From assembly GCA_018831195.1 (NCBI GenBank), contig JAHJDP010000034.1, forward strand, positions 18,812 to 82,811: a DNA stretch of 64,000 bases, read 5' to 3'. Both the position numbers and the translations under genes were made by a program. The DNA comes from Candidatus Eisenbacteria bacterium (GTDB lineage: Bacteria; Eisenbacteria; RBG-16-71-46; CAIMUX01; JAHJDP01). Under the pieces are notes generated by a model, which was given only the letters and a program-made list of their open reading frames with translations, was not told the DNA's origin and made no database searches. This document shows, in pieces, positions 35,188 through 44,547 of this stretch. The number at the start of each line of letters is the position of its first letter. The first letter of the stretch is position 1.

Positions 35188-36756
35188 TCAATCAGATTCT
35201 TCGAACAACTGAGCCTGAAATGTGTAAAATATCGTTTCAGGCTCTTTCCATGCCCTTTCCCGCAACCCTGCCTTTTGTGAAAGATGGGTCAGCGTCGTGT
35301 GAAGATCCCATCCTTGTTCCGTCGCCACCTGCGGCAGGAAGACGGCCCGGTAGGGACCCTGCTCCAGAAGGATGCCGTCGCGTCCGATGACGATCTCTTT
35401 GATATCCGCGACCGGTTTCATGGGTGTCAGAACCGAGATCTCAATCCGGACGTGCGGCAGTTCATCTTTGGTCAATGGTGAGAAACGCGGATCGTGAAAG
35501 GCGGACTGGATAGCTTGATGGGCGACACCCTCGGCGAGGGGCTCATGCCCGGCGATTGACCCGATGCATCCCCGGAGGCGGTTCCGAAGTTGGAGAGTGA
35601 CAAAGACGCCCCGCTCTTCTTCGAGGGGGCCCCCGGTAAACTCATTGGGGAGCGGCTTGCTTTTGCTCCTCCCGAGGGCAAAAGTCTCTTCGAGCGTTTG
35701 GCGCGCCAGATTGAGAAGATACGCCTGTTCTTCCTTTGAAAGTTTTTTCTCTGGATTTTCGTCAGTTGGAATTTCGTCAGTTATATCTTTCTCAAGCGTA
35801 TTTCCATCAGGGGCCGCATCAGAACCCGCCTGTTGGAAGAGGATCGCCGCATAGCTCACGGAAGAGCTGAAATCGCCGTTGATATCGCCGGAACGAGTAT
35901 AATTCAACAATTGCCCTTCAAAATTCAACGGCGGCGTCTGTGCGTCCGCCAGGCGTTTCACCAGGGTGAGAACAATCCCCACCGGTTCGTAGCCGCAAAC
36001 GGTAATGCCGGTGTTGCGATAATACCTTGTCCATCCCGCCGGATCGATTTTCAGCGCCTGCGCCACGGCGCCCATATCAAGCTTCTTTAGATTTTCGGGG
36101 ATCTCATCCGAGAAGGGAGTATAGCCGAACCGGTCGCCGAAATGTGTAAAGTCGGTGCTGGCGATGATCAATGTTTCATTGTTGATCCAGGGGAGCAGAG
36201 ATCCGGCGATCCCGTCCCAGTCGGCCGGATCGGTTCCCTGCACCACCAGATCGACCAGCTTCCATCGACCCCTCAGCACTGTTTGGAGAAAGGGGAGTTG
36301 AATCTCATCGGCGTGCTCTTCCCGATGCGCCCCTTTGACGGTCTTGAAGCCGGGACGCGTCAACAGCTCTGCGACCATCAGACGGTCAATCGGCACCCGG
36401 CCGAGGGGGGTTTCATAGGCATCGATGGGAAGGGTGGAGATGCCCCGAACCGAGGCATGGTGGCTTGGGGCGAGAAGGATGACACGCCGGATTCGATCTG
36501 CCACGGGGCCCTGTAGGGATCGGTAGAGATGCGCCGCGCACGGGCCGGACCACTGATAGCCGGCGTGCGGGGTTACGATCGCCGCCGGAAGGTGTTGCAA
36601 CTCAACGGGGTCCTTGACACTGTCAAGGAGCTCCTGGATTTCCCGTTGCAAGGCCGGAGGATGAGCGGAATACCACCGCCCGGCGATCGCCGAGGCGCGA
36701 ACAACTTGAGATTCATGGGGATAAGGAATTTCAGGGTCCTTGTCTGAGCCGCCCAT
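35188..36756 (-). CDS. MEMO-like and AMMECR1 domain fusion protein (AmmeMemoRadiSam A/B fusion)
   Basis: About 522 aa from the ATG at 36756, 8 bases after AGGAG; an upstream ATG at 36852 lacks a site. Residues ~20-300 form a MEMO domain (VRASAIAGRWYSA, VTPHAGYQWSGPCAAH, LLAPSHHASVRG, STDFTHFG), related to extradiol dioxygenases and keeping the metal-binding His residues. Residues ~350-522 form an AMMECR1 domain (LRGCIGSIAGHEPLAEGV, PRFSPLTKDELPHVRIEISVL). The two parts are usually separate partners of a radical SAM enzyme of unknown chemistry. No such partner of the usual type is recognised in this window. Confidence 0.85.
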   Translation of the reverse strand: MGGSDKDPEIPYPHESQVVRASAIAGRWYSAHPPALQREIQELLDSVKDPVELQHLPAAIVTPHAGYQWSGPCAAHLYRSLQGPVADRIRRVILLAPSHHASVRGISTLPIDAYETPLGRVPIDRLMVAELLTRPGFKTVKGAHREEHADEIQLPFLQTVLRGRWKLVDLVVQGTDPADWDGIAGSLLPWINNETLIIASTDFTHFGDRFGYTPFSDEIPENLKKLDMGAVAQALKIDPAGWTRYYRNTGITVCGYEPVGIVLTLVKRLADAQTPPLNFEGQLLNYTRSGDINGDFSSSVSYAAILFQQAGSDAAPDGNTLEKDITDEIPTDENPEKKLSKEEQAYLLNLARQTLEETFALGRSKSKPLPNEFTGGPLEEERGVFVTLQLRNRLRGCIGSIAGHEPLAEGVAHQAIQSAFHDPRFSPLTKDELPHVRIEISVLTPMKPVADIKEIVIGRDGILLEQGPYRAVFLPQVATEQGWDLHTTLTHLSQKAGLRERAWKEPETIFYTFQAQLFEESD

Positions 36757-36939
36757 CGTCTGGTCTCCTCTGCCGGACTGTTTTGTCGCAATGAATTCAT
36801 TATTAAGGCTCCAGCCCACTGGATCCATAGATAAAGATCGTGTGACCGGCAAATGAAACGAAGTTTTGGGTGGAAAAATAGGAAGATGGGATACACCCTA
36901 CTTGACTCTCGCGGTGATTTCTTGGTATCCTTTAATTGC

Positions 36940-37038
36940 TAGAATAAAGCTGGGTGCTCAAGGCGTTTTGATAATTTGAGTACCGAGCTCCATTGAGGAA
37001 TGGGACGGCTTATCGGAGCTGTCCCTTTCCTCGTTTTT
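36940..37038 (+). ncRNA. Candidate small RNA: extended -10 to intrinsic terminator
   Basis: TGCTAGAAT at 36937-36945 resembles an extended -10 box, and a long hairpin at 36995-37032 is followed by GTTTTT. The flanking genes are both on the minus strand, so this plus-strand unit serves neither. The predicted transcript is about 85-90 bases. It is seen only as a promoter-like and a terminator-like element. Confidence 0.35.
36995..37038 (+). terminator. Strong intrinsic terminator on the plus strand
   Basis: Arms GAGGAATGGGACGGCT and AGCTGTCCCTTTCCTC pair over 15 of 16 positions with a 6-base loop, followed by GTTTTT. There is no T-run on the minus strand. Confidence 0.7.
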
Positions 37039-37043
37039 GAGAA

Positions 37044-38105
37044 TTAATGAGCTGGTATTTGAAATTCCGGAAAGACGTAACTCAAGATTGTCACAAGGGC
37101 ATAGACCGCCAGAAGCACAATTCCGAATCCCCGTTTCATCTGATCGCCGGACGCCATAACCCCCACACGGAAGACGATGAGAACACCGAGCATCGCGGGA
37201 AAGAGCAGCCGGAAGAAATGAGGACCCGCCTGCAATCCGCCGCCGGTGACCGCGGCCGCGGCGCCCGCCACAAAGAGAACATTCAGGATATCGGCTCCGA
37301 CGATATTCCCGATCGCCAATTCGCCATGACCCTTGCGGGCCGCCGTCACGGCGGTGACCAGCTCAGGCAGGGATGTGCCGAAGGCGACCAGGGTCGCGGC
37401 GATGACACTGTCGGGGACATGAAGGCGCAAGGCCGCCTCGGTTACCCCGGGAATCAGGAGGCGGGCGGAACCGACGACAAGGATGATGGCGCCGATGAGT
37501 TTTAAAACGATGAGAAGGTTGGACTTTTGCGCACCCGCTTCTTCAAACGCCTCAAGATTCACCGCACCAGCCTGCCGGGACCAGCGCACCGAGAGCCACA
37601 TATAGGCGGCCAGAAGGGCGAGAAAGACAAACCCCATGAACTGCGGGAGGTTGCCGCCGGCGACAAAAATACCGCGGGGATTTAACTTGGAGCTGAATAT
37701 GGGAATGCAGGCGAGAACGAGCAGGAGCCCCGCGCCGAGTTGAATCCAGCCTTGCCGGTTGACGATGCGGCGATCTAATGTTAAAGGTGCGATGATCGCC
37801 GCGAGACCGAGGATCAAGCCGGTGTCGCAGATGATCGATCCGACGGCATTGCCGAGGGCGAGACCGGGATTTCCTTGAATGGCCGCAAGGACGGAGACGG
37901 CCACTTCGGGCGCGGTGGTGCCGATACTGACGATGGTCGCCCCAATGACGATTTTCGGAATACCCGATCGTTCCGAGAGGGTGACCGCTTCAACGACCAG
38001 CCAGTCGGCGCCTTTGCCGAGCAGTGATAGGGCGACGGCGATCCAGAGTCCCAGAAGGGACCAGTGGAGTTGACCGATAAAGTGATTGAGGGCTTCTTCC
38101 ATCAC
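37044..38105 (-). CDS. Calcium/sodium antiporter, CaCA family
   Basis: 353 aa inner-membrane protein with about ten helices in two inverted halves. Each half has the family alpha repeat: IVSIGTTAPEVAVS...GNAVGS at ~58-90 and VAFGTSLPELVTAVTAARKG...GNIVGAD at ~240-275. It exchanges cations such as Ca2+ against Na+ or H+. It resembles YrbG-type bacterial exchangers. It lies 43 bases downstream of the glycosyltransferase gene on the same strand. Confidence 0.9.
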   Translation of the reverse strand: MMEEALNHFIGQLHWSLLGLWIAVALSLLGKGADWLVVEAVTLSERSGIPKIVIGATIVSIGTTAPEVAVSVLAAIQGNPGLALGNAVGSIICDTGLILGLAAIIAPLTLDRRIVNRQGWIQLGAGLLLVLACIPIFSSKLNPRGIFVAGGNLPQFMGFVFLALLAAYMWLSVRWSRQAGAVNLEAFEEAGAQKSNLLIVLKLIGAIILVVGSARLLIPGVTEAALRLHVPDSVIAATLVAFGTSLPELVTAVTAARKGHGELAIGNIVGADILNVLFVAGAAAAVTGGGLQAGPHFFRLLFPAMLGVLIVFRVGVMASGDQMKRGFGIVLLAVYALVTILSYVFPEFQIPAH

Positions 38106-38148
38106 ATCCCTGTGTTGTTGGTTCCGCTACCGCCCGCGAGATGATACT

Positions 38149-39150
38149 TCAAGATACAATAAGATAATCGGTTGTTTCTCGATAATTCCACTCTGTCAAT
38201 TGCCGGCGGATCAGATCCCTCGCGCCATGCACACCGACACAAACAAGGAGTTTTTGATGAGCGACCGGCCCCCCTTTGAGGATGGAGAGGTCCTCGACGC
38301 GCGCCCCTTGCACCATCCGTCCGACCCTCAACCGGTCGATGTCGAGGAATCCATGGATCGTAATGCCGGCATCATCCAGCGCCCGGGCCAGTTTCCGGCC
38401 AAAGGGTCCGGCGCCGCAGATCCAGATCTTTTGATCGCCCAGGATCCGGCTGAGGTGATGCGCTTTGCAGCGGCGAAAAGCCTCGGCGGAGTAGTTATCA
38501 TGGGTCCGGCTCAATCGGCCCGGAGAATCCCGCCAGGCATAAAGGACCTTTGGAATTTTGGCGAACCCTTTTCCTTGCAGATGAAGACGGAGCCAGAGGT
38601 CATAATCTTCGGGCCAACCCATATCACGGTAGCCGCCGGCTTCTTCGAAGGTCTCGCGGCGCATCGCGACGGTCGGATGGGGAATGGGGGATTCGATCCA
38701 GATGTCGCGGGCGATCTCTTCCGGTGTGATGACCGAGTTGATCCAGTTTTGATAACGGGAGAGGCCGGGGGCCGGTTCGGGGAAGATGGTGACGCCGGTG
38801 GCGATGACATCCCATTCGGGATGATTCAGCAGGGCCTGGATTTGTTCCTGAAAGCGATCCGGGTGGGAGGTGTCATCGGCGTCTTGACGGAAGAAGGTGC
38901 GGCCGCGCGCTTTCGATGCGGCGAAGTTGAGGGAGATGATCAATCCTTGAGGCGGTGTGTTGAAGGGGCGGATGCGGGGATCGCGATGAGACCAGTCGCG
39001 CAGGATCCGTCCGGTCGCGTCTTGGGAACCGTCATTCACAATGACGGCCTCCCACTCTTTAAATGACTGGGCCGCCAGAGAGGCGAGACACATCTCTATT
39101 GTCTCCGCCCCGTCTCTGACGGCCATGATCACGCTGATGGTTGGATCCAC
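38149..39150 (-). CDS. Family 2 glycosyltransferase with C-terminal Rossmann-like domain
   Basis: 333 aa. The GT-A fold starts with ISVIMAVRDGAETIEMCLASLAAQ and has the metal-binding DADD in FFRQDADDTSHPDRF, then WPEDYDLWLRL. After residue ~240 a short Rossmann-like segment (IWICGAGPFGRKLARALDDAGI, FLDIDRLRVG) resembles sugar-nucleotide or PglD-like N-terminal folds. The substrate is unknown. It probably shares a transcript with the S9 peptidase upstream and the antiporter downstream. Confidence 0.85.
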   Translation of the reverse strand: MDPTISVIMAVRDGAETIEMCLASLAAQSFKEWEAVIVNDGSQDATGRILRDWSHRDPRIRPFNTPPQGLIISLNFAASKARGRTFFRQDADDTSHPDRFQEQIQALLNHPEWDVIATGVTIFPEPAPGLSRYQNWINSVITPEEIARDIWIESPIPHPTVAMRRETFEEAGGYRDMGWPEDYDLWLRLHLQGKGFAKIPKVLYAWRDSPGRLSRTHDNYSAEAFRRCKAHHLSRILGDQKIWICGAGPFGRKLARALDDAGITIHGFLDIDRLRVGRMVQGARVEDLSILKGGPVAHQKLLVCVGVHGARDLIRRQLTEWNYRETTDYLIVS

Positions 39151-39191
39151 ATCGTTTCCAGCCCGCCGCCTTCTAAGGCAGGACGGGTTTG

Positions 39192-41153
39192 TTAAGGGGT
39201 CATCCCCGATTTTAGGTGCATTAAAAAGAAATCGACCATCTTGCGATAGAGAATGAGACGGTTTTCCCGTTTCCCCACGCCGTGCCCTTCATCAGAGAAG
39301 ATCAGGGTATCGACCGGGGCGCCGCGATCGGAGAGGGCCTTGGCAATCTGGCGCGCTTCACCCACCGGCACGCGCGGATCGTTCTCTCCGTGGATCACGA
39401 GCAAAGCCCCCTTGATCCGATCAACATGGGTCATCGGAGAGATTTCGTGCAAAAATTCCGGATCGCTGAGGGGCCCGTATTCGGCTTCACGGAGATGACG
39501 CCGGTAGTCGGCGGTGTTTTTCAAGAAGGTCTCGAAATCGGCGATGCCGACTTCGTCACAACCGGCGGCGAAAAGATCGGGGTAGGTTGTCAGCGCGGCC
39601 AATGTCATATACCCGCCGTAAGAGCCGCCTTTAACACCAAGCATCTCTGGTTTTGTATAACCATTATCGATGAGCCACTGCGCGCCGGCACCCATATCCT
39701 TAACCGAATCCATCCGTTTTTTGTAGTCATCCATCATGGAGAATTCTCTGCCGTAGCCTGAGGAGCCGCGGACATTCGGCGCGAGGAGGCCAAAACCGTG
39801 CTGCATGAGATAGGTGAAGTGGCGGTTGAAGTGGGGGCGGAATTGTCCTTCGGGGCCGCCGTGCATATCCATGATAAAGGGGATCGGTCCCCCTTTGTAG
39901 TGGGGCGGCAGATATAGAAAAGCCGGAATTTCCAAGCCGTCGAAGCTTTTATAATGTATGAGTTTCGGATCGGTGAAGACCGCCGGGTCGACACCGGCAT
40001 AGGTTGAGAAGGTGACGCGCTTCAGCTCTCTCGTGTCCCAATTCCATCTCCAAACATCGGGTGATTGGGTCGGGCTGCTGAAGCCGAAGGTGATCTCATG
40101 CGTGTTGGAAAGGCTCACCGATGAAACGATGCCGTCCAACTCCGGCACGGGCATTTCCTTTCCCTTTTCAATGTCAAAGATCGAGAGGCGGCCGTATCCT
40201 TCTTCGTTATAGACGAGGGCGGTATAGCGGCGGTCGGGGGAGAGCTCACCCTCTTCCAGCTCCCAGGGAGAATCGCCCTTGAAGGGGAAGGTGATCTTTC
40301 GTGTTTCCAAATTCATCATCGCCGGTTTGAGAAGTCCCTGTGCGTTATCACTGGTGAGGATGAAGATCGACTGTTCATCGGCGGAGAAAACCCCGCCGAC
40401 ATAATACTTATCCCCCTCATGCTCGGTTAGATTTGTGACTTCTTTCGTCTCCAGATCGATAAGAAGAATATCGGTGTCTTGGCTGGAGCGATACTCAATC
40501 AACGTCAGCCGGCGCCCCGCTTTATCAAGATCACTGGCGATATTATAGCTGGGCGACTCATAAACGACCTGCGGCTCGCCATCAGGAAGGACCCGGCTAT
40601 AAATGTAAAAGTCGCGTCCGTTCGCCTCGTTGCTCGGATAATAGATTGAACGACCGTCGCGCGCCCAGATCGGCTGGATGAAGCGGGTTTCAGGAGCGTC
40701 GGTGAGTTGCTTCAGCGCGCCGGTCTTGCCGTCCATCAGAAGGAGCTGGCTCTGTTCATTGCCGCCGACACTGGCGCCGATGATGACCCACCGGTCGTTG
40801 GGGGAGATGGTGTAGTAGTCGACGCCGTCGGGAAAGACGGTGAGCTGATAAGGCCATCCCCCGGGGAGCATCCGGAAGAGCTGATTGACCCCCGGCATGC
40901 CGGAGGTGAGATAGATCGTCTTCCCATCCGCCGATATCCTCGGATCACCCGACCACCCGATCTGCATGAAGGTGTCGATATCGGGCAGGGGCGCGATGAA
41001 GGCCTCCTCGATCGGGTCGGTCTCGTCACCTGTGGGAAGTCCCGCAGAGAGCTGGCCTGCGAGGCAGGGGGCCGCGGCGAGACTTCCGGCGAGGCATAGG
41101 ATCGCCAGGGTCAAACCGGCGTGAGGGATCCGGTTTTGGTTCGATTTCATCAT
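39192..41153 (-). CDS. Secreted S9 family prolyl-oligopeptidase-type serine peptidase
   Basis: About 653 aa. A signal peptide (GLTLAILCLAGSLAAAPCLA) is followed by a seven-bladed propeller (~50-400) and an alpha/beta-hydrolase domain. The catalytic Ser is in KGGSYGGYM, the Asp in HGENDPRVP, and the His in DEGHGVGKREN. It is similar to acylaminoacyl or dipeptidyl peptidases and probably acts on short peptides in the periplasm. The ATG at 41153 follows GGAG; an ATG 30 bases upstream would add a basic run that weakens the signal peptide. Confidence 0.88.
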   Translation of the reverse strand: MMKSNQNRIPHAGLTLAILCLAGSLAAAPCLAGQLSAGLPTGDETDPIEEAFIAPLPDIDTFMQIGWSGDPRISADGKTIYLTSGMPGVNQLFRMLPGGWPYQLTVFPDGVDYYTISPNDRWVIIGASVGGNEQSQLLLMDGKTGALKQLTDAPETRFIQPIWARDGRSIYYPSNEANGRDFYIYSRVLPDGEPQVVYESPSYNIASDLDKAGRRLTLIEYRSSQDTDILLIDLETKEVTNLTEHEGDKYYVGGVFSADEQSIFILTSDNAQGLLKPAMMNLETRKITFPFKGDSPWELEEGELSPDRRYTALVYNEEGYGRLSIFDIEKGKEMPVPELDGIVSSVSLSNTHEITFGFSSPTQSPDVWRWNWDTRELKRVTFSTYAGVDPAVFTDPKLIHYKSFDGLEIPAFLYLPPHYKGGPIPFIMDMHGGPEGQFRPHFNRHFTYLMQHGFGLLAPNVRGSSGYGREFSMMDDYKKRMDSVKDMGAGAQWLIDNGYTKPEMLGVKGGSYGGYMTLAALTTYPDLFAAGCDEVGIADFETFLKNTADYRRHLREAEYGPLSDPEFLHEISPMTHVDRIKGALLVIHGENDPRVPVGEARQIAKALSDRGAPVDTLIFSDEGHGVGKRENRLILYRKMVDFFLMHLKSGMTP

Positions 41154-41183
41154 GAGGTCATTTCTCCTTCGTCGATTCGTCAT

Positions 41184-41646
41184 ATCCGAGCGCTGTTCGA
41201 CTCACCGCCGCCGGCTTCGCCGCTCTTTCTATAGAGCGGATGTCCAGCTGACTCCGATCATCCGGCGTTGTCCTCTGTATACGTCCCTTTTCGAGGCTCT
41301 GTTTCCCAGGGTACGAAAGCCCACCGGCAGGTTCAACCGCTCTTGAGCGCATGGACCTTACAATTCCATGCCGGCCAAATGACGCCCCGGTCCCGGCGCA
41401 ACTCCAATCGCAGCAGCGTGGACGGGGTTTCAGGAGGCACCGGGGAGTTGTCCGGCAAGGGGAAGTTACGGGGTTTTCGCGGATGACAGCGATGAGTCCA
41501 TCCGATACGCTATTTATACACGGGGAGTTAGTTCAGTGGGCGCCTTGCGGTGACCCGCCGCATATCGTCGAGTGGAGATTCCCCGGCGATATCACGTCCC
41601 GAAACCAAACAACATGTCGTATTGATCAAGGGTTGTTGGGGTTGTA
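41184..41646. other. Intergenic region upstream of a lipoprotein gene
   Basis: No credible gene in about 460 bases. A 7-base-pair hairpin CCGCTCT/AGAGCGG lies at 41219-41239 in the leader of the S9 peptidase gene. A tRNA-like acceptor and D-arm resemblance at 41522-41584 was examined and rejected. Confidence 0.4.
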
Positions 41647-41658
41647 GTGGGAGTGAAC

Positions 41659-42504
41659 ATGAAATCGATGAAAATTCTATTGCCGCTATTGTTCATCATG
41701 GTTCTGTGGGTTACGGCTTGTGAGGATACGCAAAAGCCCGGTGATGATGACTGGGTTGAAGAAAAGCCTCCTATAACGCATGGCATTGTCTCCGATCCGG
41801 ACTCGTTCACCGTGGAAGCATCCCCGCAGTACACGGTCTCGCGGGATGATCTGGATCTTAACGGCATTCAAATGGCGATGGTCGGACTCCTTCTACCGCA
41901 CGGTGAAAATTCCTTTCCCGAGAATCGCGTCTCAAGAGAATTCGTCATCACACCCGGAGATTCGATTTCGGTGACTGTCTCTGATTGCCCGCCCGGTGTT
42001 CCATGGGTGCACTTCATTGATGGGGATGACCTGGTGCTATCGCGGGAAGATTCAACCAATACCGGCCCCGGCACATGCAATCGCATCTTCGTCTTCACCG
42101 CGACGGAGAGGGATAAGGGTTATTTCGCTCTGGTGGAGACTAATCCTGCTACCGGCGGCCAATGTATATCCTCAAGCTCACCGGCGTTGATGCTCTCTTA
42201 TACGGCGGGACCGGTAGACAGTTTGTGGGTGGATCTCCAGCAGATCATTTGGGAATATACGGCGTCACCTCACAGTAATTTGCGCCTTAACCTTCAGGGG
42301 GTCACCAATGCCAGCCGGTTGAGGATTGAGACCTATGGTGACGGGGCGATCGGCTCTGAACCCATCCCTCTGAATCTCGACGGCAGTTTTCATGCGGAAA
42401 TTGGAATCGCTTTCAGCCATTTGCCGCGGGTGCTATTGGAGACGTCCAGCATGCTCTGTGTCTATGGAGCGCCCGGATGTCCCGTTGTCATCGAGCTGGA
42501 ATAG
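41659..42504 (+). CDS. Lipoprotein of unknown function
   Basis: About 281 aa, ATG with GGGAG 5 bases upstream (a GTG twelve bases earlier is possible). The signal peptide ends in a lipobox (LWVTAC). The rest is beta-rich with acidic and Ser/Thr-rich stretches, and has paired cysteines (DCPPGVPW, CNRIF, GGQCISSSS, LCVYGAPGCP) that could form disulfides in the periplasm. No family is recognised. It ends against the DUF4143 ATPase remnant on the opposite strand. Confidence 0.6.
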   Translation: MKSMKILLPLLFIMVLWVTACEDTQKPGDDDWVEEKPPITHGIVSDPDSFTVEASPQYTVSRDDLDLNGIQMAMVGLLLPHGENSFPENRVSREFVITPGDSISVTVSDCPPGVPWVHFIDGDDLVLSREDSTNTGPGTCNRIFVFTATERDKGYFALVETNPATGGQCISSSSPALMLSYTAGPVDSLWVDLQQIIWEYTASPHSNLRLNLQGVTNASRLRIETYGDGAIGSEPIPLNLDGSFHAEIGIAFSHLPRVLLETSSMLCVYGAPGCPVVIELE

Positions 42505-43122
42505 TTTTATCGCCGCCGACGGGAAATCTTGTGGCTTTCCCGGGGCTTGTTGGCGTCGGCGAGCGGGTGATTTTAGGCGCTGATGTTCGCTTGAATTCGA
42601 GACCCCACCGATTTTGACCTTGCACGATCAATAAATCGAGCTCGGCACCGGCATGGGTCGCCCAGTAATAACATTGTTCGCGTCGTGCATTCACTTGCCT
42701 GATCACAGCGCTCATCGCAAACCACTCCCATGACGCCCCTGGTTTTGGGTGGCCTTCGAGAGAATGAGGAAGCTTGCCGGGCGCCGAGGGCGATCCGCAA
42801 GCACGCGCAACACGGGAAAGAGATCCGGGACGCGCTGGATCTCATCGATCACCACGAGGCCTCGCAGGTCCTTGAGTGCCAGCATAGGTTCCGAGAGGCG
42901 TGAAAGATCGTCAGGATTTTCGAGATCGAAGACGGCGGTCGGACCGTAGTGCCGTTCGACGATCTGTCTGGCCAGCGTCGTCTTGCCAACCTGCCGGGCG
43001 CCGATAATGCCGACGACCCGATGCTCGCGCAGCAGTTGGCGGATACGTTTGATCTGTTGGGGGCGAGTCTTCGTGATTGCCGGGGTACCTTGAAATCTCG
43101 TCGGTATCCATCGAAATTTCAA
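42488..43122 (-). pseudogene. Broken AAA+ ATPase of the DUF4143 family
   Basis: The 5' part (43122-42712) encodes a normal ATPase start with Walker A GARQVGKTTLA and Walker B LVVIDEIQR, reading into FLILSKAT and then a stop. The 3' part (about 42715-42570), in another frame, encodes the DUF4143 C-terminal signature YYWATHAGAELDLLI...GLEFKRTSAP. About 200 residues of the middle are missing and the frame differs, so an internal deletion has destroyed the gene. An intact relative lies at 60837-62003. Confidence 0.75.
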
Positions 43123-43209
43123 GGTTCAACCGATGCCTCCGGGAACAAGACCCGGCTCTGGGCTGAGGAGTAGGGCGCGACGACCATCGTTTATTCATGA
43201 ATGAATGTA

Positions 43210-43245
43210 AAGCGACCGCCCCCGATCCTGCAGAGGCGGTCGCTT
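43210..43245 (-). terminator. Intrinsic terminator of the FGE-fold gene
   Basis: AAGCGACCGCC and GGCGGTCGCTT form an 11-base-pair stem. On the minus strand it is followed by TTTACATT, 18 bases after the stop codon of the FGE-fold gene. Confidence 0.7.
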
Positions 43246-43263
43246 CAGATACCGCGCAGATTA

Positions 43264-44547
43264 TTATCTTGCCAATATCATCCGCTGCGTTTCGCTTCTC
43301 CCGTTCCATTGCAGGCGATAGAAATAGACACCAGGCGCCACGGGGACGCCGGAATTGTCGGCGCCGTTCCAGGCGATGCAATAACTCCCCTCCGGCTTGT
43401 ACGAATCAATTAATGTGCGAACCAGCCTTCCGGCGGGATTGTAGATGCGCAATTCGAGCGGCGCGCCGCTCACGCTCGCGGGGACGCGGAAGGAGATACT
43501 GGTGCTGAAGACAAATGGATTCGGGGCGTTGCCGGCAAGGAGCCCGACCGGAGTTGTCCCGATTTGATTTTCAGCGTGGGACGTGTCATAGGTTCGTGCG
43601 GCGCGAAAACCAAGAAGAAAAGAGCTGGTATTGGGATTCTGGTTGGTGGGTCGCAAGGCGTTCGGCATGTAGGAACTACTGTGGTCCCAACACCCTCCAT
43701 GAATAACCCGGTAGGTACCGCTGCCGGGGCCTGCCGGATCAATCGCGGGAGCGGTCCCAAGTTCGCACACATGCCAATCGTTGCACCACTCGAAAATATT
43801 TCCAGCCATCTCCGTGAGACCCAGCGCTTGGGGCGCGCCCGGGTAAGTTTCCGCCGGGGCGGTCCAGTGAACGCAGTTGCGCGAATTGGCCAGGCTGCAG
43901 GTCGGCGCTTGATTCCCCCAAGGATAGATGCGCTCATCGTCATATTGCGCCGCATACTCCCACTCGGCATCCGTCGGCAGTCGGTATCCCTCGGCGCCGT
44001 AGGGATCGCCTCCATGGCACGCCCAATTGCCGTTGTGATCGTAAGCCCGCGTCAATCCGTCCTGAAGGCTGAGCCAATCGCAGTAGCGCGCCGCTCCGTA
44101 CCAGGTCACCATTAAGGCGGGATGGCTCGCCGGATTATATCCGCTTGGGTAGGCGGTCTGCGCCTGGGTAGACGGCGACTGCCGGAGATAAAATATCCCG
44201 GCGCCGTTAAACTGAATCTCACAAAAGTCATTATTCATTTGAAGAAGCACCAGCGTGCTTCCATCGAGATTGTCCCACACCGTCGCCGTCGAAGCCGTCA
44301 CATAGCCGCTGTTATACGCCCATTGGAGCGCTTCCATAAATTCCTGGTTTGTCACCTCGTGGCGGCAGATGTCGAAATCGCGGGTGAGAGTTACCGTGCG
44401 CTGATTAATGCCGCACGTTGATGTACCGTCGCCCATGATAAAAACCCCGGCGGGAACCGTGACCATCTCCGGCGCAGCTTCGGCCGGATTGGGAACGGCG
44501 AAGGTCACGATGAGGAGCACAAGGAGACCAGAAATTCGATGCTGCAT
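43264..44547 (-). CDS. Secreted FGE/sulfatase-modifying-factor-fold protein with FlgD-like C-terminal domain
   Basis: 427 aa. A signal peptide is followed by an FGE-sulfatase (C-type-lectin-like) domain at ~25-320: VTVPAGVFIMGD, CRHEVTNQEFMEALQ, GYRLPTDAEWEYAAQYDD, GNIFEWCNDW, RVIHGGCWDHSS. The last ~85 residues are an FlgD-like Ig domain (NAPNPFVFSTSISF, YNPAGRLVRTL, WNGADNSGVPVAPGVYFYRL). Many FGE-fold proteins of this kind bind ligands and do not make formylglycine, and no sulfatase gene is nearby. It is a cell-surface or secreted protein of unknown ligand. Confidence 0.82.
   Translation of the reverse strand: MQHRISGLLVLLIVTFAVPNPAEAAPEMVTVPAGVFIMGDGTSTCGINQRTVTLTRDFDICRHEVTNQEFMEALQWAYNSGYVTASTATVWDNLDGSTLVLLQMNNDFCEIQFNGAGIFYLRQSPSTQAQTAYPSGYNPASHPALMVTWYGAARYCDWLSLQDGLTRAYDHNGNWACHGGDPYGAEGYRLPTDAEWEYAAQYDDERIYPWGNQAPTCSLANSRNCVHWTAPAETYPGAPQALGLTEMAGNIFEWCNDWHVCELGTAPAIDPAGPGSGTYRVIHGGCWDHSSSYMPNALRPTNQNPNTSSFLLGFRAARTYDTSHAENQIGTTPVGLLAGNAPNPFVFSTSISFRVPASVSGAPLELRIYNPAGRLVRTLIDSYKPEGSYCIAWNGADNSGVPVAPGVYFYRLQWNGRSETQRMILAR

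Noticed and set aside
36903..36930. TTGACT-N18-TATCCT as the promoter of the candidate small RNA
   Set aside because: The -10 matches only 4 of 6 and the spacing is 18; the extended -10 at 36937-36945 is a better fit.
41522..41584. tRNA-like sequence: GGGGAGT/ATTCCCC acceptor pairing and TAGTTCAGTGG D-arm-like start
   Set aside because: Only 63 bases long, no D-stem partner, and no T-arm (no GGTTCGA-like loop), so it cannot fold as a tRNA.
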